Assembly (NCBI RefSeq): GCF_030269925.1
Contig: NC_085108.1
Span: 7,626,001 to 7,690,000 of the forward strand
Length of the DNA: 64,000 bases
Origin: Bombyx mori
Taxonomy: Eukaryota; Arthropoda; Insecta; Lepidoptera; Bombycidae
Reading direction: 5' to 3'
Shown here: positions 26,268 through 39,000 of the stretch, piece after piece
Position numbering within the stretch: the first letter of the stretch is position 1
Layout: each line of letters starts with the position of its first letter
Translations under genes and position numbers: made by a program
Notes under the pieces: generated by a model
Seen by the model: the letters and a program-made list of their open reading frames with translations, nothing else
Database searches by the model: none
Told to the model about the DNA's origin: nothing

Positions 26268-29200
26268 CAGACAGTAAATTCTCAGTTGTAAACTGCCATA
26301 ACAAGCCAATTTTTAGTTGTGTTACTGCCATGACAAGTCAATTCTCAATTATGAAACTGCCATGACAAGTCAATTCTCAATTATGAAACTGCCATGACAA
26401 GTCAATTCTCAGTTATGAAAATGCCATGACAAGTCAATTCTCAATTATGAAACTGCCATGACAAGTCAATTCTCAGTTATGAAAATGCCATGACAAGTCA
26501 ATTCTCAGTTATGAAAATGCCATGACAAGTCAATTCTCAATTATGAAACTGCCATGACAAGTCAATTCTCAGTTATGAAAATGCCATGACAAGTCAATTC
26601 TCAGTTATGAAAATGCCATGACAAGTCAATTCTCAATTATGAAACTGCCATGCCAAGTCAATTCTCAATTATGAAACTGCCATGCCAAGTCAATTCTCAG
26701 TTATGAAAATGCCATGACAAGTCAATTCTCAATTATGAAACTGCCATGACAAGTCAATTCTCAGTTATGAAAATGCCATGACAAGTCAATTCTCAATTAT
26801 GAAACTGCCATGCCAAGTCAATTCTCAATTATGAAACTGCCATGCCAAGTCAATTCTCAGTTATGAAAATGCCATGACAAGTCAATTCTCAATTATGAAA
26901 CTGCCATGACAAGTCAATTCTCAGTTATGAAAATGCCATGACAAGTCAATTCTCAGTTATGAAAATGCCATGACAAGTCAATTCTCAATTATGAAACTGC
27001 CATGCCAAGTCAATTCTCAGTTATGAAAATGCCATGACAAGTCAATTCTCAGTTATGAAAATGCCATGACAAGTCAATTCTCAATTATGAAACTGCCATG
27101 ACAAGTCAATTCTCAATTATGAAACTGCCATGACAAGTCAATTCTCAGTTATGAAAATGCCATGACAAGTCAATTCTCAGTTATGAAAATGCCATGACAA
27201 GTCAATTCTCAATTATGAAACTGCCATGCCAAGTCAATTCTCAGTTATGAAAATGCCATGACAAGTCAATTCTCAATTATGAAACTGCCATGACAAGTCA
27301 ATTCTCAGTTATGAAAATGCCATGACAAGTCAATTCTCAGTTATGAAAATGCCATGACAAGTCAATTCTCAATTATGAAACTGCCATGACAAGTCAATTC
27401 TCAATTATGAAACTGCCATGACAAGTCAATTCTCAGTTATGAAAATGCCATGACAAGTCAATTCTCAATTATGAAACTGCCATGACAAGTCAATTCTCAG
27501 TTATGAAAATGCCATGACAAGTCAATTCTCAGTTATGAAAATGCCATGACAAGTCAATTCTCAATTATGAAACTGCCATGACAAGTCAATTCTCAGTTAT
27601 GAAAATGCCATGACAAGTCAATTCTCAGTTATGAAAATGCCATGACAAGTCAATTCTCAGTTATGAAAATGCCATGACAAGTCAATTCTCAATTATGAAA
27701 CTGCCATGCCAAGTCAATTCTCAATTATGAAACTGCCATGCCAAGTCAATTCTCAGTTATGAAAATGCCATGACAAGTCAATTCTCAATTATGAAACTGC
27801 CATGACAAGTCAATTCTCAGTTATGAAAATGCCATGACAAGTCAATTCTCAGTTATGAAAATGCCATGACAAGTCAATTCTCAATTATGAAACTGCCATG
27901 CCAAGTCAATTCTCAGTTATGAAAATGCCATGACAAGTCAATTCTCAATTATGAAACTGCCATGACAAGTCAATTCTCAGTTATGAAAATGCCATGACAA
28001 GTCAATTCTCAGTTATGAAAATGCCATGACAAGTCAATTCTCAATTATGAAACTGCCATGCCAAGTCAATTCTCAGTTATGAAAATGCCATGACAAGTCA
28101 ATTCTCAGTTATGAAAATGCCATGACAAGTCAATTCTCAATTATGAAACTGCCATGACAAGTCAATTCTCAATTATGAAACTGCCATGACAAGTCAATTC
28201 TCAGTTATGAAAATGCCATGACAAGTCAATTCTCAGTTATGAAAATGCCATGACAAGTCAATTCTCAATTATGAAACTGCCATGCCAAGTCAATTCTCAG
28301 TTATGAAAATGCCATGACAAGTCAATTCTCAATTATGAAACTGCCATGACAAGTCAATTCTCAGTTATGAAAATGCCATGACAAGTCAATTCTCAGTTAT
28401 GAAAATGCCATGACAAGTCAATTCTCAATTATGAAACTGCCATGCCAAGTCAATTCTCAGTTATGAAAATGCCATGACAAGTCAATTCTCAATTATGAAA
28501 CTGCCATGACAAGTCAATTCTCAGTTATGAAAATGCCATGACAAGTCAATTCTCAGTTATGAAAATGCCATGACAAGTCAATTCTCAATTATGAAACTGC
28601 CATGCCAAGTCAATTCTCAGTTATGAAAATGCCATGACAAGTCAATTCTCAGTTATGAAAATGCCATGACAAGTCAATTCTCAATTATGAAACTGCCATG
28701 ACAAGTCAATTCTCAATTATGAAACTGCCATGACAAGTCAATTCTCAGTTATGAAAATGCCATGACAAGTCAATTCTCAATTATGAAACTGCCATGACAA
28801 GTCAATTCTCAGTTATGAAAATGCCATGACAAGTCAATTCTCAGTTATGAAAATGCCATGACAAGTCAATTCTCAATTATGAAACTGCCATGCCAAGTCA
28901 ATTCTCAATTATGAAACTGCCATGCCAAGTCAATTCTCAGTTATGAAAATGCCATGACAAGTCAATTCTCAATTATGAAACTGCCATGACAAGTCAATTC
29001 TCAGTTATGAAAATGCCATGACAAGTCAATTCTCAATTATGAAACTGCCATGCCAAGTCAATTCTCAATTATGAAACTGCCATGCCAAGTCAATTCTCAG
29101 TTATGAAAATGCCATGACAAGTCAATTCTCAATTATGAAACTGCCATGACAAGTCAATTCTCAGTTATGAAAATGCCATGACAAGTCAATTCTCAGTTAT

Positions 29201-31023
29201 GAAAATGCCATGACAAGTCAATTCTCAATTATGAAACTGCCATGCCAAGTCAATTCTCAGTTATGAAAATGCCATGACAAGTCAATTCTCAGTTATGAAA
29301 ATGCCATGACAAGTCAATTCTCAATTATGAAACTGCCATGACAAGTCAATTCTCAATTATGAAACTGCCATGACAAGTCAATTCTCAGTTATGAAAATGC
29401 CATGACAAGTCAATTCTCAGTTATGAAAATGCCATGACAAGTCAATTCTCAATTATGAAACTGCCATGCCAAGTCAATTCTCAGTTATGAAAATGCCATG
29501 ACAAGTCAATTCTCAATTATGAAACTGCCATGACAAGTCAATTCTCAGTTATGAAAATGCCATGACAAGTCAATTCTCAGTTATGAAAATGCCATGACAA
29601 GTCAATTCTCAATTATGAAACTGCCATGACAAGTCAATTCTCAATTATGAAACTGCCATGACAAGTCAATTCTCAGTTATGAAAATGCCATGACAAGTCA
29701 ATTCTCAATTATGAAACTGCCATGACAAGTCAATTCTCAGTTATGAAAATGCCATGACAAGTCAATTCTCAGTTATGAAAATGCCATGACAAGTCAATTC
29801 TCAATTATGAAACTGCCATGACAAGTCAATTCTCAGTTATGAAAATGCCATGACAAGTCAATTCTCAGTTATGAAAATGCCATGACAAGTCAATTCTCAG
29901 TTATGAAAATGCCATGACAAGTCAATTCTCAATTATGAAACTGCCATGCCAAGTCAATTCTCAATTATGAAACTGCCATGCCAAGTCAATTCTCAGTTAT
30001 GAAAATGCCATGACAAGTCAATTCTCAATTATGAAACTGCCATGACAAGTCAATTCTCAGTTATGAAAATGCCATGACAAGTCAATTCTCAGTTATGAAA
30101 ATGCCATGACAAGTCAATTCTCAATTATGAAACTGCCATGCCAAGTCAATTCTCAGTTATGAAAATGCCATGACAAGTCAATTCTCAATTATGAAACTGC
30201 CATGACAAGTCAATTCTCAGTTATGAAAATGCCATGACAAGTCAATTCTCAGTTATGAAAATGCCATGACAAGTCAATTCTCAATTATGAAACTGCCATG
30301 CCAAGTCAATTCTCAGTTATGAAAATGCCATGACAAGTCAATTCTCAGTTATGAAAATGCCATGACAAGTCAATTCTCAATTATGAAACTGCCATGACAA
30401 GTCAATTCTCAATTATGAAACTGCCATGACAAGTCAATTCTCAGTTATGAAAATGCCATGACAAGTCAATTCTCAGTTATGAAAATGCCATGACAAGTCA
30501 ATTCTCAATTATGAAACTGCCATGCCAAGTCAATTCTCAGTTATGAAAATGCCATGACAAGTCAATTCTCAATTATGAAACTGCCATGACAAGTCAATTC
30601 TCAGTTATGAAAATGCCATGACAAGTCAATTCTCAGTTATGAAAATGCCATGACAAGTCAATTCTCAATTATGAAACTGCCATGCCAAGTCAATTCTCAG
30701 TTATGAAAATGCCATGACAAGTCAATTCTCAGTTATGAAAATGCCATGACAAGTCAATTCTCAATTATGAAACTGCCATGACAAGTCAATTCTCAATTAT
30801 GAAACTGCCATGACAAGTCAATTCTCAGTTATGAAAATGCCATGACAAGTCAATTCTCAATTATGAAACTGCCATGACAAGTCAATTCTCAGTTATGAAA
30901 ATGCCATGACAAGTCAATTCTCAGTTATGAAAATGCCATGACAAGTCAATTCTCAATTATGAAACTGCCATGCCAAGTCAATTCTCAGTTATGAAACTGC
31001 CATGACAAGTCAATTCTCAGTTA
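26268..31023. repeat. 32-bp satellite array with 70-monomer higher-order repeat
   Basis: About 148 copies of a 32-bp unit containing CAAGTCAATTCTCA. Three unit types alternate: CAATTATGAAACTGCC followed by ATGACA or by ATGCCA, and CAGTTATGAAAATGCC. The order of types repeats with a period of 2240 bp (70 units): 26801 matches 29041, 28061 matches 30301, 28241 matches 30481. The last copy lacks one 160-bp block (five units): 28611 matches 30691. The left end decays through diverged units at 26268-26330. Confidence 0.95.
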
Positions 31024-31290
31024 ATGTGTGCCTTGAACCAATCAATTCTCAAGGACTTTATGAAATACACAAGCTGAACCAATCAATTCTCAGCTGTAGT
31101 ATTTCCTGTCTCGCCTTGAACCAATCAATTCTCAAGGACTTTATGAAATACACAAGCTGAACCAATCAATTCTCAGCTGTAGTATTTCCTGTCTCGCCCT
31201 GAACATCAATTCTCAGCTATAGTATTTTCTGTCTTGCCTTGAACCAATCAATTCTCAAGGACTTTCTGGTCGAGGTGCGAACCGATCAAT
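31024..31290. repeat. Longer degenerate repeats sharing the satellite core
   Basis: Two near-identical units of about 83 bp plus partial ones, each with CAATCAATTCTCA inside. They look like an ancestral or alternative form of the 32-bp unit. Confidence 0.8.
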
Positions 31291-32069
31291 TCTCGCTCCT
31301 GACCTGTAAACAAAGAAAGAATAATTCGGTAGCGTAAGTGCTTCATCAATTCAGTTATATATGTGTATCATTTAATCATCCATTTATTGTTATTAAATTG
31401 ACAAATTAATTGACAATAATATTACATAATTGACATTAAATAATGTAATTGACAAAAATTATTAAACACTTAGAATTATTCACGGTCAGTAGTAAAGATT
31501 TACTTCCCACTGATCCACCAAGTTTAAGTGACGCGACATGTATCCAGGGCTTTATTAAATCGAATATAGCATTTTATGCTTCATTCCCATTCCCTCAAAC
31601 CCAGGGAGACGGACTGACTGACTGAACGAACCTGATTTATAATTAGATAACTCAAAATATTCTTTAGATAATCTACTTAAGATCTTAACTATGTCAGCTG
31701 CTCAAGACTTGCTACATATTTTCTCTCAAGGGATTTATCATTTTCCTTATATAAATCTGAGTGGGACAGTTCAGAATTCATGCTTAAAAACCGTTAAGTA
31801 GTTGAATTTTTCATAATAATGATATGCGATTGTTCTGTAATGTTTGATTGATTAACGAAGAATTACATCAGATTGTCACCTAGCCTACAGAACACTAGCA
31901 CGTACGTCATCAAATTTCGAGATGAAAAGGTATACTCTCCGAGGACTATATTAACTTATAACCAGAGCCTTTCATGGGGAATATTGTCTTGAATGTTCTC
32001 TATTTTATGTGTGATACGACTCGAAGAAAATGTCGTTAAGATAAGTTTTCGGTTAATTTTGCACTAGAG
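31291..32069. other. Non-coding spacer between array and gag
   Basis: AT-rich, no frame resembling pol. This is where protease and reverse transcriptase would normally begin. Confidence 0.7.
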
Positions 32070-33242
32070 CTAGTTATTTTTAGAGACCACCAAACCGATT
32101 GAGGAACCCTCTTCCTGATTAAAACAGGTTTCCGTTTTATGTCCTATCTTACCACATTTGTTACATTTATCTAGCGGCTTTGGGCACTGTAAATACGGAT
32201 GCCCCTGCTGTTTGCAGTTAAAACAATAAATACCTTGACCGGAATTCTTTTTAGAATTTGATTCAGTGTCAGAGGCATTTTTATTTCTCAAATGCGATTG
32301 ATCATTAATCAATTGATCTGTGTCCCAACTCATTAAAAACTGTAAAAGATTTTCTGGAAGAGAACAGCGCAAAGCTAAGGCACTAGACTTCATAGTCCTG
32401 TCACTAATTCCGTGAATTATGCAGTCGACAGCGCGCTTACCAGAAATACCACATAGGTTTAACAGAGACAGTTTTTCATAATAGTATTGCTCTATAGGTT
32501 CATTAAGCTTGCTTTTTCGTCTCAACATGTCTTCTAAGCACTGGCCATAATTTAGTTCGTGAGGAAACGCGTTTATTAATTTATCTTGCCACTCTTGCCA
32601 CGTATACAAGATCGTATCTAGACTCTCGAACCACAACTTGGCCAATCCTTGAAGTTTTTGTAGTGAAAAGTGTATAGTAGTCCTATCGTCCCAACCATAA
32701 ACCGACGCGCATTCATTAACCTTTTTCAGCCACACGTCTATTCGCTGATTTTTAACAGAAGGGTCAAAATTTGGAAGAATATTCTTGTGATCTATATTTT
32801 TATTAATCATCGGTGTGTTCTGCGGTAACGTTTGAGATTCGGGACCGTGCTTAATAGACTGTATTATTTTGACAACATCATTAGTAGAAAAGGAAGGACT
32901 ACGTGACCTGATATGTGTGGCACGACGTTCATGGTTGACTTTTGCATGCCGCGCATCGTCACTCCGGCGCACCTCTGTAGCTGCACGAAGAGAGGTCGCA
33001 AGTGGCCTCTCGGCTGAAGGGCGCCGTGTACTTCTCTCGCGTCGCCGTACCATCTCCCGCTCTTGCTGCAGTTCCTGTTCTAGTCGCTGGATACGTTCTT
33101 GGTACAGTTCCAGCTCCCGGGCCCGGCTGCACGTGCGAGAGCTACGGCTGCGAGTACGAGATCGGTTGGGACCCGCTTCGCCTCGGCTTCCTTTACGGCT
33201 GCGCGAGGGTGTCATCAAATGATGTGTGCCTTCTCTATTCAT
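32070..33242 (-). CDS. gag: LTR-retrotransposon Gag polyprotein, 390 aa
   Basis: Starts at ATG 33242. Residues 10-50 are Arg/Ser-rich, 45-70 form a likely coiled coil (LYQERIQRLEQELQQ), and about 155-290 match a retrotransposon capsid domain with FSLQKLQGLAKLWFESL and a W-x2-W pair. Two CCHC zinc knuckles near the end (CFNCKQQGHPYLQC and CNKCGKIGHKTETC) both have the C-x2-C-x4-H-x4-C spacing. The frame is intact with a proper stop, in line with identical LTRs. The product would coat and package element RNA in the cytoplasm. No pol follows in any frame. Confidence 0.92.
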   Translation of the reverse strand: MNREGTHHLMTPSRSRKGSRGEAGPNRSRTRSRSSRTCSRARELELYQERIQRLEQELQQEREMVRRRERSTRRPSAERPLATSLRAATEVRRSDDARHAKVNHERRATHIRSRSPSFSTNDVVKIIQSIKHGPESQTLPQNTPMINKNIDHKNILPNFDPSVKNQRIDVWLKKVNECASVYGWDDRTTIHFSLQKLQGLAKLWFESLDTILYTWQEWQDKLINAFPHELNYGQCLEDMLRRKSKLNEPIEQYYYEKLSLLNLCGISGKRAVDCIIHGISDRTMKSSALALRCSLPENLLQFLMSWDTDQLINDQSHLRNKNASDTESNSKKNSGQGIYCFNCKQQGHPYLQCPKPLDKCNKCGKIGHKTETCFNQEEGSSIGLVVSKNN

Positions 33243-33772
33243 GTTCTGGAACTTGCAGACGTTGCAAAATGTTATTCTAAATTGAACGTGAATTGAACCT
33301 ATAATAATATAATATGAGAGATCAATTGTTTGTCTATAAATTCTTAGTCATCGCACCCATATCAAAATTATTTCACCTACCCCAAACGAAAATATCAATG
33401 AAAAGCATAGGCAGCGTTTTATCGACGGATCCACCATGCGAGTGGAACAGCGAGCAAAAATTAGTGGAATGATAACTATATAAAGTTCGTAACCAGTTAT
33501 TAAATTCGTGGTTGAAGCTCAACAAACATTTGAACGTTAAGTTAAATTGAAACACGTGACATAACCATAACATTAGATACATTTTAGTTCTCAGTTATTC
33601 TGAATTAAAATAGTGGCTAGATACAGCAGAAGATGCTATCCCGTGCTAAGCTTTGAAGCTACCTCCGTACTCAGCGCGGTTCTAATTCATTTTTTTTTTC
33701 GAATCAAATAATTACGTCAAATTAACAAGAAACTCAAAAATGTACTTACGTGAGGCGACCGCACTTCTGAGA

Positions 33773-34059
33773 TGTAAAACTCCACTTCCAACAGTCAGGA
33801 AATAATACACAGATTGCAGTAGTTTACTTAATTCTGTATTGCTTTATTTGAAACTCCACTTTTACAATCTTTAGACATCTGCTCACTACCGAATACACTG
33901 ATTTCTCCTCTCGTTTCTCAGACTACCGCCTTTTTTATTATCTCACAACCCCACCACTGGCATTGCTACCACCAACAGTGTTGCTATTTGGCAATACAAA
34001 AATTGCCTTAACTTTAACATGACCAATTTTATTTTAATTATTTTACAACAAACCTTACA
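33773..34059 (-). repeat. Long terminal repeat (5' LTR relative to gag)
   Basis: Same 287 bp as 25791-26077; followed by CGTC. Confidence 0.95.
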
Positions 34060-34111
34060 CGTCTAACTATCCTAAATATCTATATGAATATAAAAGTGGA
34101 TATGTGTTTTT

Positions 34112-34355
34112 TCTTTTATTGCTTTTGATGGGTGAACGATCTCACAGCCCACTTGGTGTTAAGTGGTTACTGGAGCCCATAGATATCTACAACGTAAATG
34201 CGCCACCCACCTTGAGATATAGGTTCTAAGGTCTCAGTATAGTTACAACGGCTGCCCCACCGCTCAAACCGAAACGCATTACTGCTTCACGGCAGAAATA
34301 GGCAGGGTGGCGGTACCCACCCGCGAGGACTCACAAGAGGTCCTACTACCAGTAG
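34112..34355 (-). mobile_element. Bm1-type SINE
   Basis: Reverse body from 'ttttattgcttttgatgggtg' to 'gtcctactaccagta'. Confidence 0.9.
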
Positions 34356-35605
34356 AAGGGCTTGTGGCTCAATCTAATGGTTAGGCCCGGACTTCAATGT
34401 GTATTCAGTAATAGCCAGCTTCCAATGCGTTTTAATAGTGATGTGCTCTTTTATCCGAGCTGAGATGGTACCCTGCGTTTAGTTTGGCCAATGTAAGCCT
34501 CGCCACAGCCGCAGACCGTTCTGTAGATTCCAGGGTGCTGCAGAGGAGCTATCTTTTAGTCAGGAAAAGCAGTTTTTACGTCACATTTACTCTTACCATC
34601 TTTTGTATCTAAACTGTCACACTCTTAAGATACGCTTAGAAGAGCGGTTGACTTAGTAGACGATCTTGTAACGGACGGTACCTTTTTTGTCAGTGGTTGG
34701 CAACATTCAAACAACGGTCATTGCACTGTAACATGCTTAAGTTGATCAGGTGGGTGTGGCTCGTCACATAAGTGATGAGGGTATTGTCCTACCGCGACAG
34801 GGCAACGCAACACCGCCGTCGCCCGAATCATGTCTTCCCGGATCACCCGGATTCACTCTCGGTGCCTTTAGGCCTCTCAAGCACCGGTCACTGTCCTCGT
34901 CGAAACTCGTCGATTACGACGAGCGAACTAACCCATAGACACAGCCCACTGAGTTTCTCCCCGGATCTTCTCAGTGGGTCGCGATCCTCTGGTATACTCT
35001 GCGAAGTACTGCTCTTGCTAGGGCTAGTGTTAGCAAATTTTCTAAGGTTGAGCCCGTGAGCTCAACTACCCGTCCGGACGTAGAATAGCCCCTTAGGCTA
35101 CCAGCGAATAGGTAGGAAAAAATATATTAGCGCGATTGGTAATAGAATTTACTATGGCTATTTATTCTATTTAGATTACGTGGATGGTGACGTGAGTTCG
35201 CGAGTATTTGTCGGGCTATTGCGTGGCCCGGGGTTCCAGTTCTTCTAGCCTCCATATCAACGGCAAGGTAGTTCCTTGTTCAGTCTCAATAGTGAGCCAC
35301 TTATTGTTGTGACAGCTGTTGAGACGTTCCGGACTCCTATCAACAGCTTTTTGTCCATTCTCCACTATTCAAAGGACCATTATCTTAGTATCTATTCCAC
35401 GACTTCAAGGTTAAAATTGCCCGATTTTCAAAATGCCCCATCCATAAATTTGCAACCACGGAAACACCAGAGCTACCTATTGCTACTCCATCAATCTTTG
35501 GGTTAAATTGAAATGTATTGAAAGGCTTTAAGAATATGAACAGTAAATTTAAATTTGAACGATAGGTAATTAGGTATAGTAAAATTGAAACAAAAGCATT
35601 TATGT
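34356..35605. other. LINE tail and gene-free DNA
   Basis: 34870-35115 is the plus-strand LINE tail seen at 1562. 34356-34740 has a tRNA-like scrap ('aatctaatggttaggcccgg') and nothing else. 35116-35605 has only short frames without a recognisable domain. Confidence 0.5.
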
Positions 35606-36933
35606 TCATCCCAAGCATTTTATTACAATGTTGAGTAGATTTTGGTCGGAGGAGCGGTCGCTACTTGTCCTCTTGCCTTGGACCTGGCCGAGACTCATAA
35701 TTGCCATCAAGAAAACTAGGAACTGAAACAAAAACGAACCAAAGAATATTCACTCCACATTCAACGCTATGAATTTAAATAACCTTATGCGGCTTAGCGA
35801 TAACCGAAGCGAATGCTATGAATGTAGTGTTGATTTATTGCCCTTAAAGGCAGACGAGCATACGGCCCACCTGATGGAGAGTCGTTACCGTCGCCCATGG
35901 ACTTCTGCAATGCCAGGGGCAGAACCAAGCCGCTGTCTACCGTTAAACTTCTCTTACCACTCTTCTTAGATGATCATCTATTGCAATGCATCAGCAATCA
36001 CAGGACAAATGAGTCATTGCTTAACGCCGAATGCTCGACAAAGCACCTTTGAAAAAGGGTATGTAGGTACCATCATCTTACCGATATTACCCCGAGCATA
36101 CGAACGTTTTAAGGTTGCGATTGACTGGTTATAAACATTAATACATAGCTGAGACCTCGACTTTAAATCTCCATACAAAAGGCAGTGGGTTCGCATGTTT
36201 TTTTTTTATTGCTTAGGTGGGTGGACGAGCTTATAGCCCACCTGGTGGTAAGTGGTTACTGGAGCCCATAGACATCTACAACGTAAATGCGCCACCCACC
36301 TTGAGATATAATTTCTAAGGTCTCAGTATAGTTACAACGGCTGCCCCGCCCTTCAAACCGAAACGCATTACTGCTTCACGGCAGAAATAGGCAGGGCGGT
36401 AATACCTACCGGTGCGGACTCACAAGAGGTCCTACCACCAGTAATGTGGAACGGGTGAGTTTATCTCGTGTCGATCTAATCTCAAATAATGTTGTATTTC
36501 TCCTATTATTAGTTATTAGAGGAAGAGGTAGATCTAAGAAGAAATGGATGGATTGCGTGAAAGACGATATGTGTAAGAGGGGAGTGAGCGAAGAAATGGT
36601 ATATGATAGAGGAGTATGGAAGGAGAAGACATGTTGCACCGACCCCAGGTGTCGGGGAGAAGGGCAGGAGAATGACGTAGGCAGACGAGCATACGGCCCA
36701 TCTGATGGTAAGTGACTACTGTCGCTCATGGACATCAGCAATGCCAGGGGCACAGCCAAGTCGCTGCCTACCTGCCATATTACGCGCATCACACGAATTT
36801 AACCTCCAGGGCAGGAGAATGATGATGAAATTATGAATAAGTTATTTCCCCTTGGAAGATACTTCACAAAGTAGAAAGAGTGCCGGTCTTCAGTAATTTA
36901 ATCTAAGTTTAAACTCACCTTTGAGAGTTTCAT
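35606..36933 (-). CDS. Small secreted peptide, 43 aa, single Cys
   Basis: Exon 1 is 36933-36919 (MKLSK, then GTGAGT). Exon 2 is 35722-35606 after TTTCAG, phase 0, stop TGA. The signal peptide continues FLVFLMAIMSLGQVQG. The mature part starts KRTSSDRSSD and ends NIVIKCLG, with one Cys three residues from the end. Exon 2 begins with the same bases (TTCCTAGTTT) as exon 2 of the 41-residue peptide genes, which suggests common origin. TATA box at 37006-36999. The intron contains LINE and RTE pieces and a SINE. An AATAAA lies within the last codons; no better signal follows closely. Function unknown. Confidence 0.7.
35835..35960 (-). mobile_element. LINE 3' fragment in intron
   Basis: Reverse scrap of the 13550-type LINE tail. 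Confidence 0.75.
36198..36443 (-). mobile_element. Bm1-type SINE in intron
   Basis: T-run at 36198, reverse body, ends 'gtcctaccaccagtaat'. Confidence 0.9.
36515..36790. mobile_element. RTE-type ORF end joined to a LINE tail
   Basis: Plus strand 36515-36640 reads RGRGRSKKKWMDCVKDDM, the usual end of RTE-like proteins. 36677-36790 is the reverse LINE tail family. Confidence 0.65.
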
Positions 36934-36998
36934 GTTGTTTTCGTGCGTATTCAATGTGAATAGAGATGTCGAATTGTCTCCTGAATTATTTTCGCGGT

Positions 36999-37006
36999 CT
37001 TTTATA
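36999..37006 (-). promoter_or_regulatory. TATA box (TATAAAAG) of the 43-aa peptide gene
   Basis: 66-73 bp before the start codon at 36933. Confidence 0.7.
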
Positions 37007-37261
37007 GAAGCACATTGTTATCAATATTACTAAATTCAATTCCTTTTTTCTTTGGACAAATATTGTATTAGGCATAATAATACGTAGTATGTAAATAACC
37101 TGTCATGTAAATATTAATTGTTATTTTTATTTGAATCTGAAATTTTAATTTATGTATTCGATAATATTATCTAACTCAATGTTGAATTGAGGCCGAGGCA
37201 GGCCTCTTAATAGACGCCGTTGACCCCATTTTCGACATTTTTATGTCAAAATTAAATAAAA

Positions 37262-37990
37262 ATCTAATATATAAATTTCTCGTGTCACGGGGTGCGTGAT
37301 TGAACTCCTCCGAAACGGCTCAACCGATTTTCGTGAATCTTAGCGTGCATATCGGTCAGGGTGAAAAATCAAAGAACATATATTTTTGGAGTTTACTCCT
37401 TTAGAATCGATTTACATATATAGGCCCGGGGTATGAAAATTATGGGAACCAAAATCGTACTAGCATGTCACACGAAATGCGTTATGCGCCTGATTGCGCA
37501 TGTCACACGAAATGCGTTATCGCAGGTGACGCCGGGCTGCTGCGCCGGCAGTCCGCCACAAAGCCTCGTACTGATCGCGCGTTTCTCTCATTATTGTATT
37601 TTCATATATTTGTTAGTCGTTTGTTTTGTGTCTCGTTAATTTGTTAATAATCTGTAGTGTATCGTGTTGTCGTAATATAGAACTATTTCTCGTATTGTTT
37701 CGTTTAATTTTTTATATCCAGTAAACTCCAGTCGTGCGTCGGAGCGGACACACACACTTTTTTTTTTATCCCCTTATCTTAAGGGTGGCCCTAAATTTTT
37801 CATTTTATTTTTTAGACAAAAAAAATTGTTTTTATTTTATGATACAGCATACAAAAATATATACAACCCTAAATTTTCACCCCTCTACGATCAACCCTTA
37901 TTTTTTATTTGTTAATTAAAACTTTTTTGCAAGAATTTTGTTTTTATTTTGTCATGACTTAGAATAAAAAAATTCATATTACTCTGAATT
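37262..37990 (+). mobile_element. Helitron-like 5' region
   Basis: 'tctaatatataaatttctcg' followed by 'tgtcacgg' matches the 5' end of the Helitron at 44541. 'tttatgatacagcatacaaa' at 37840 and 44747 is shared too. No coding remains. Confidence 0.6.
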
Positions 37991-38424
37991 TCAAGACAAG
38001 ACAAGATTTTCATTTTTATTTTTATTTTGTCATGAATTAAAATAAAAAATCTGATGTTACATTTGATGACAAGTTTATTTAAAAAAAAAAGTTATTTTAA
38101 CGCAATAGCTATTAGGATAAGGAAGATAATGTCTGAATGTATATTGAGGTCACTACATTCGGCATTGGACAAAAATAGTTATCTCTGCAACATTTACATA
38201 AAAACATATTCTCAATAAATAGTATTTTCTTTAAATTACAACATTTCTTTACAAATATTATTATCAACTGTATAAATACAAAATAAATTAAATAATTACA
38301 ATTGGATATTAATTAAATAAATTAGGCAATAATGTCCCATTCTCTGATGACAATCACAAGGAAATGTCGCGGCCATAGTATAAAAATGCTTACGATAAAT
38401 AGCGATCATTTTCGTCAAGGAAAT

Positions 38425-39000
38425 GTTTTTTTTTGTTGCTTAAAGGAGTGAACGAGCTCACAGCCCAGCTGGTGTTAAGTGGCTGCTGGAGCCCATAGAC
38501 ATCTACAACGTTAATGCGCCACCCACCTTGAGATACAAGTTCTAAGGTCCCAAGTATAGTTTTTATTTATTTATTGCTTAGATGGGTGGACGACCTCACA
38601 GGCCACCTGATGTTAAGTGGTTACTAAAATCCCTAGACATCTACAACGACATGCGCCACCGACCTTAAGATATAAGTTCTAAGTTCTCAGTGTAGTTACA
38701 ACGGCTGCCCAGCCTTTCAAGCCGAAACGCATTACTGCTTCACGGCAGAAATAGGCGGGGTGGTGGTACCTACCCGTGCGGACTCACAAGACGTCCTACC
38801 ACCAATAATTACGCAAATTATAATTTTGCGGGTTTGATTTTTATTACACGATGTTATTCCTTCACCGTGGAAGTCAATCGTGAACATTTGTTAAGTACGT
38901 ATTTCATTAGAAAAATTGGTACCCGCCTGCGGGATTCGAACACCGATACATCGCTAGATACGAATGCACCGGACGTCTTATCCTTTAGGCCACGATGGCT
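38425..39000 (-). mobile_element. Bm1-type SINE pair (partial copy plus headed copy)
   Basis: 38425-38565 is a partial body and 38570-39000 a full copy with tRNA-like head at 38935-39000. Confidence 0.88.

Larger units (their letters stand above)
25791..34059 (-). mobile_element. Gag-only Ty3/gypsy-like LTR retrotransposon carrying a satellite array
   Basis: Two 287-bp LTRs (25791-26077, 33773-34059), TG...CA, appear identical base for base, and 4-bp CGTC flanks both sides, pointing to a recent insertion. On the minus strand the order is LTR, gag (33242-32070), about 780 bp without a frame, a 4.75-kb 32-bp tandem array, LTR. No protease, reverse transcriptase, RNase H or integrase sequence is present, so it must borrow enzymes from a relative. 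A primer-binding site is not obvious next to 33773. Confidence 0.88.

Noticed and set aside
26268..31023. Regular 32-bp repeats suggesting a CRISPR array
   Set aside because: There are no unique spacers, the units are directly abutting, the array lies between LTRs and the DNA is insect.
32869..33296. Plus-strand frames opposite gag
   Set aside because: Antisense of the Arg/Ser-rich Gag N-terminus.
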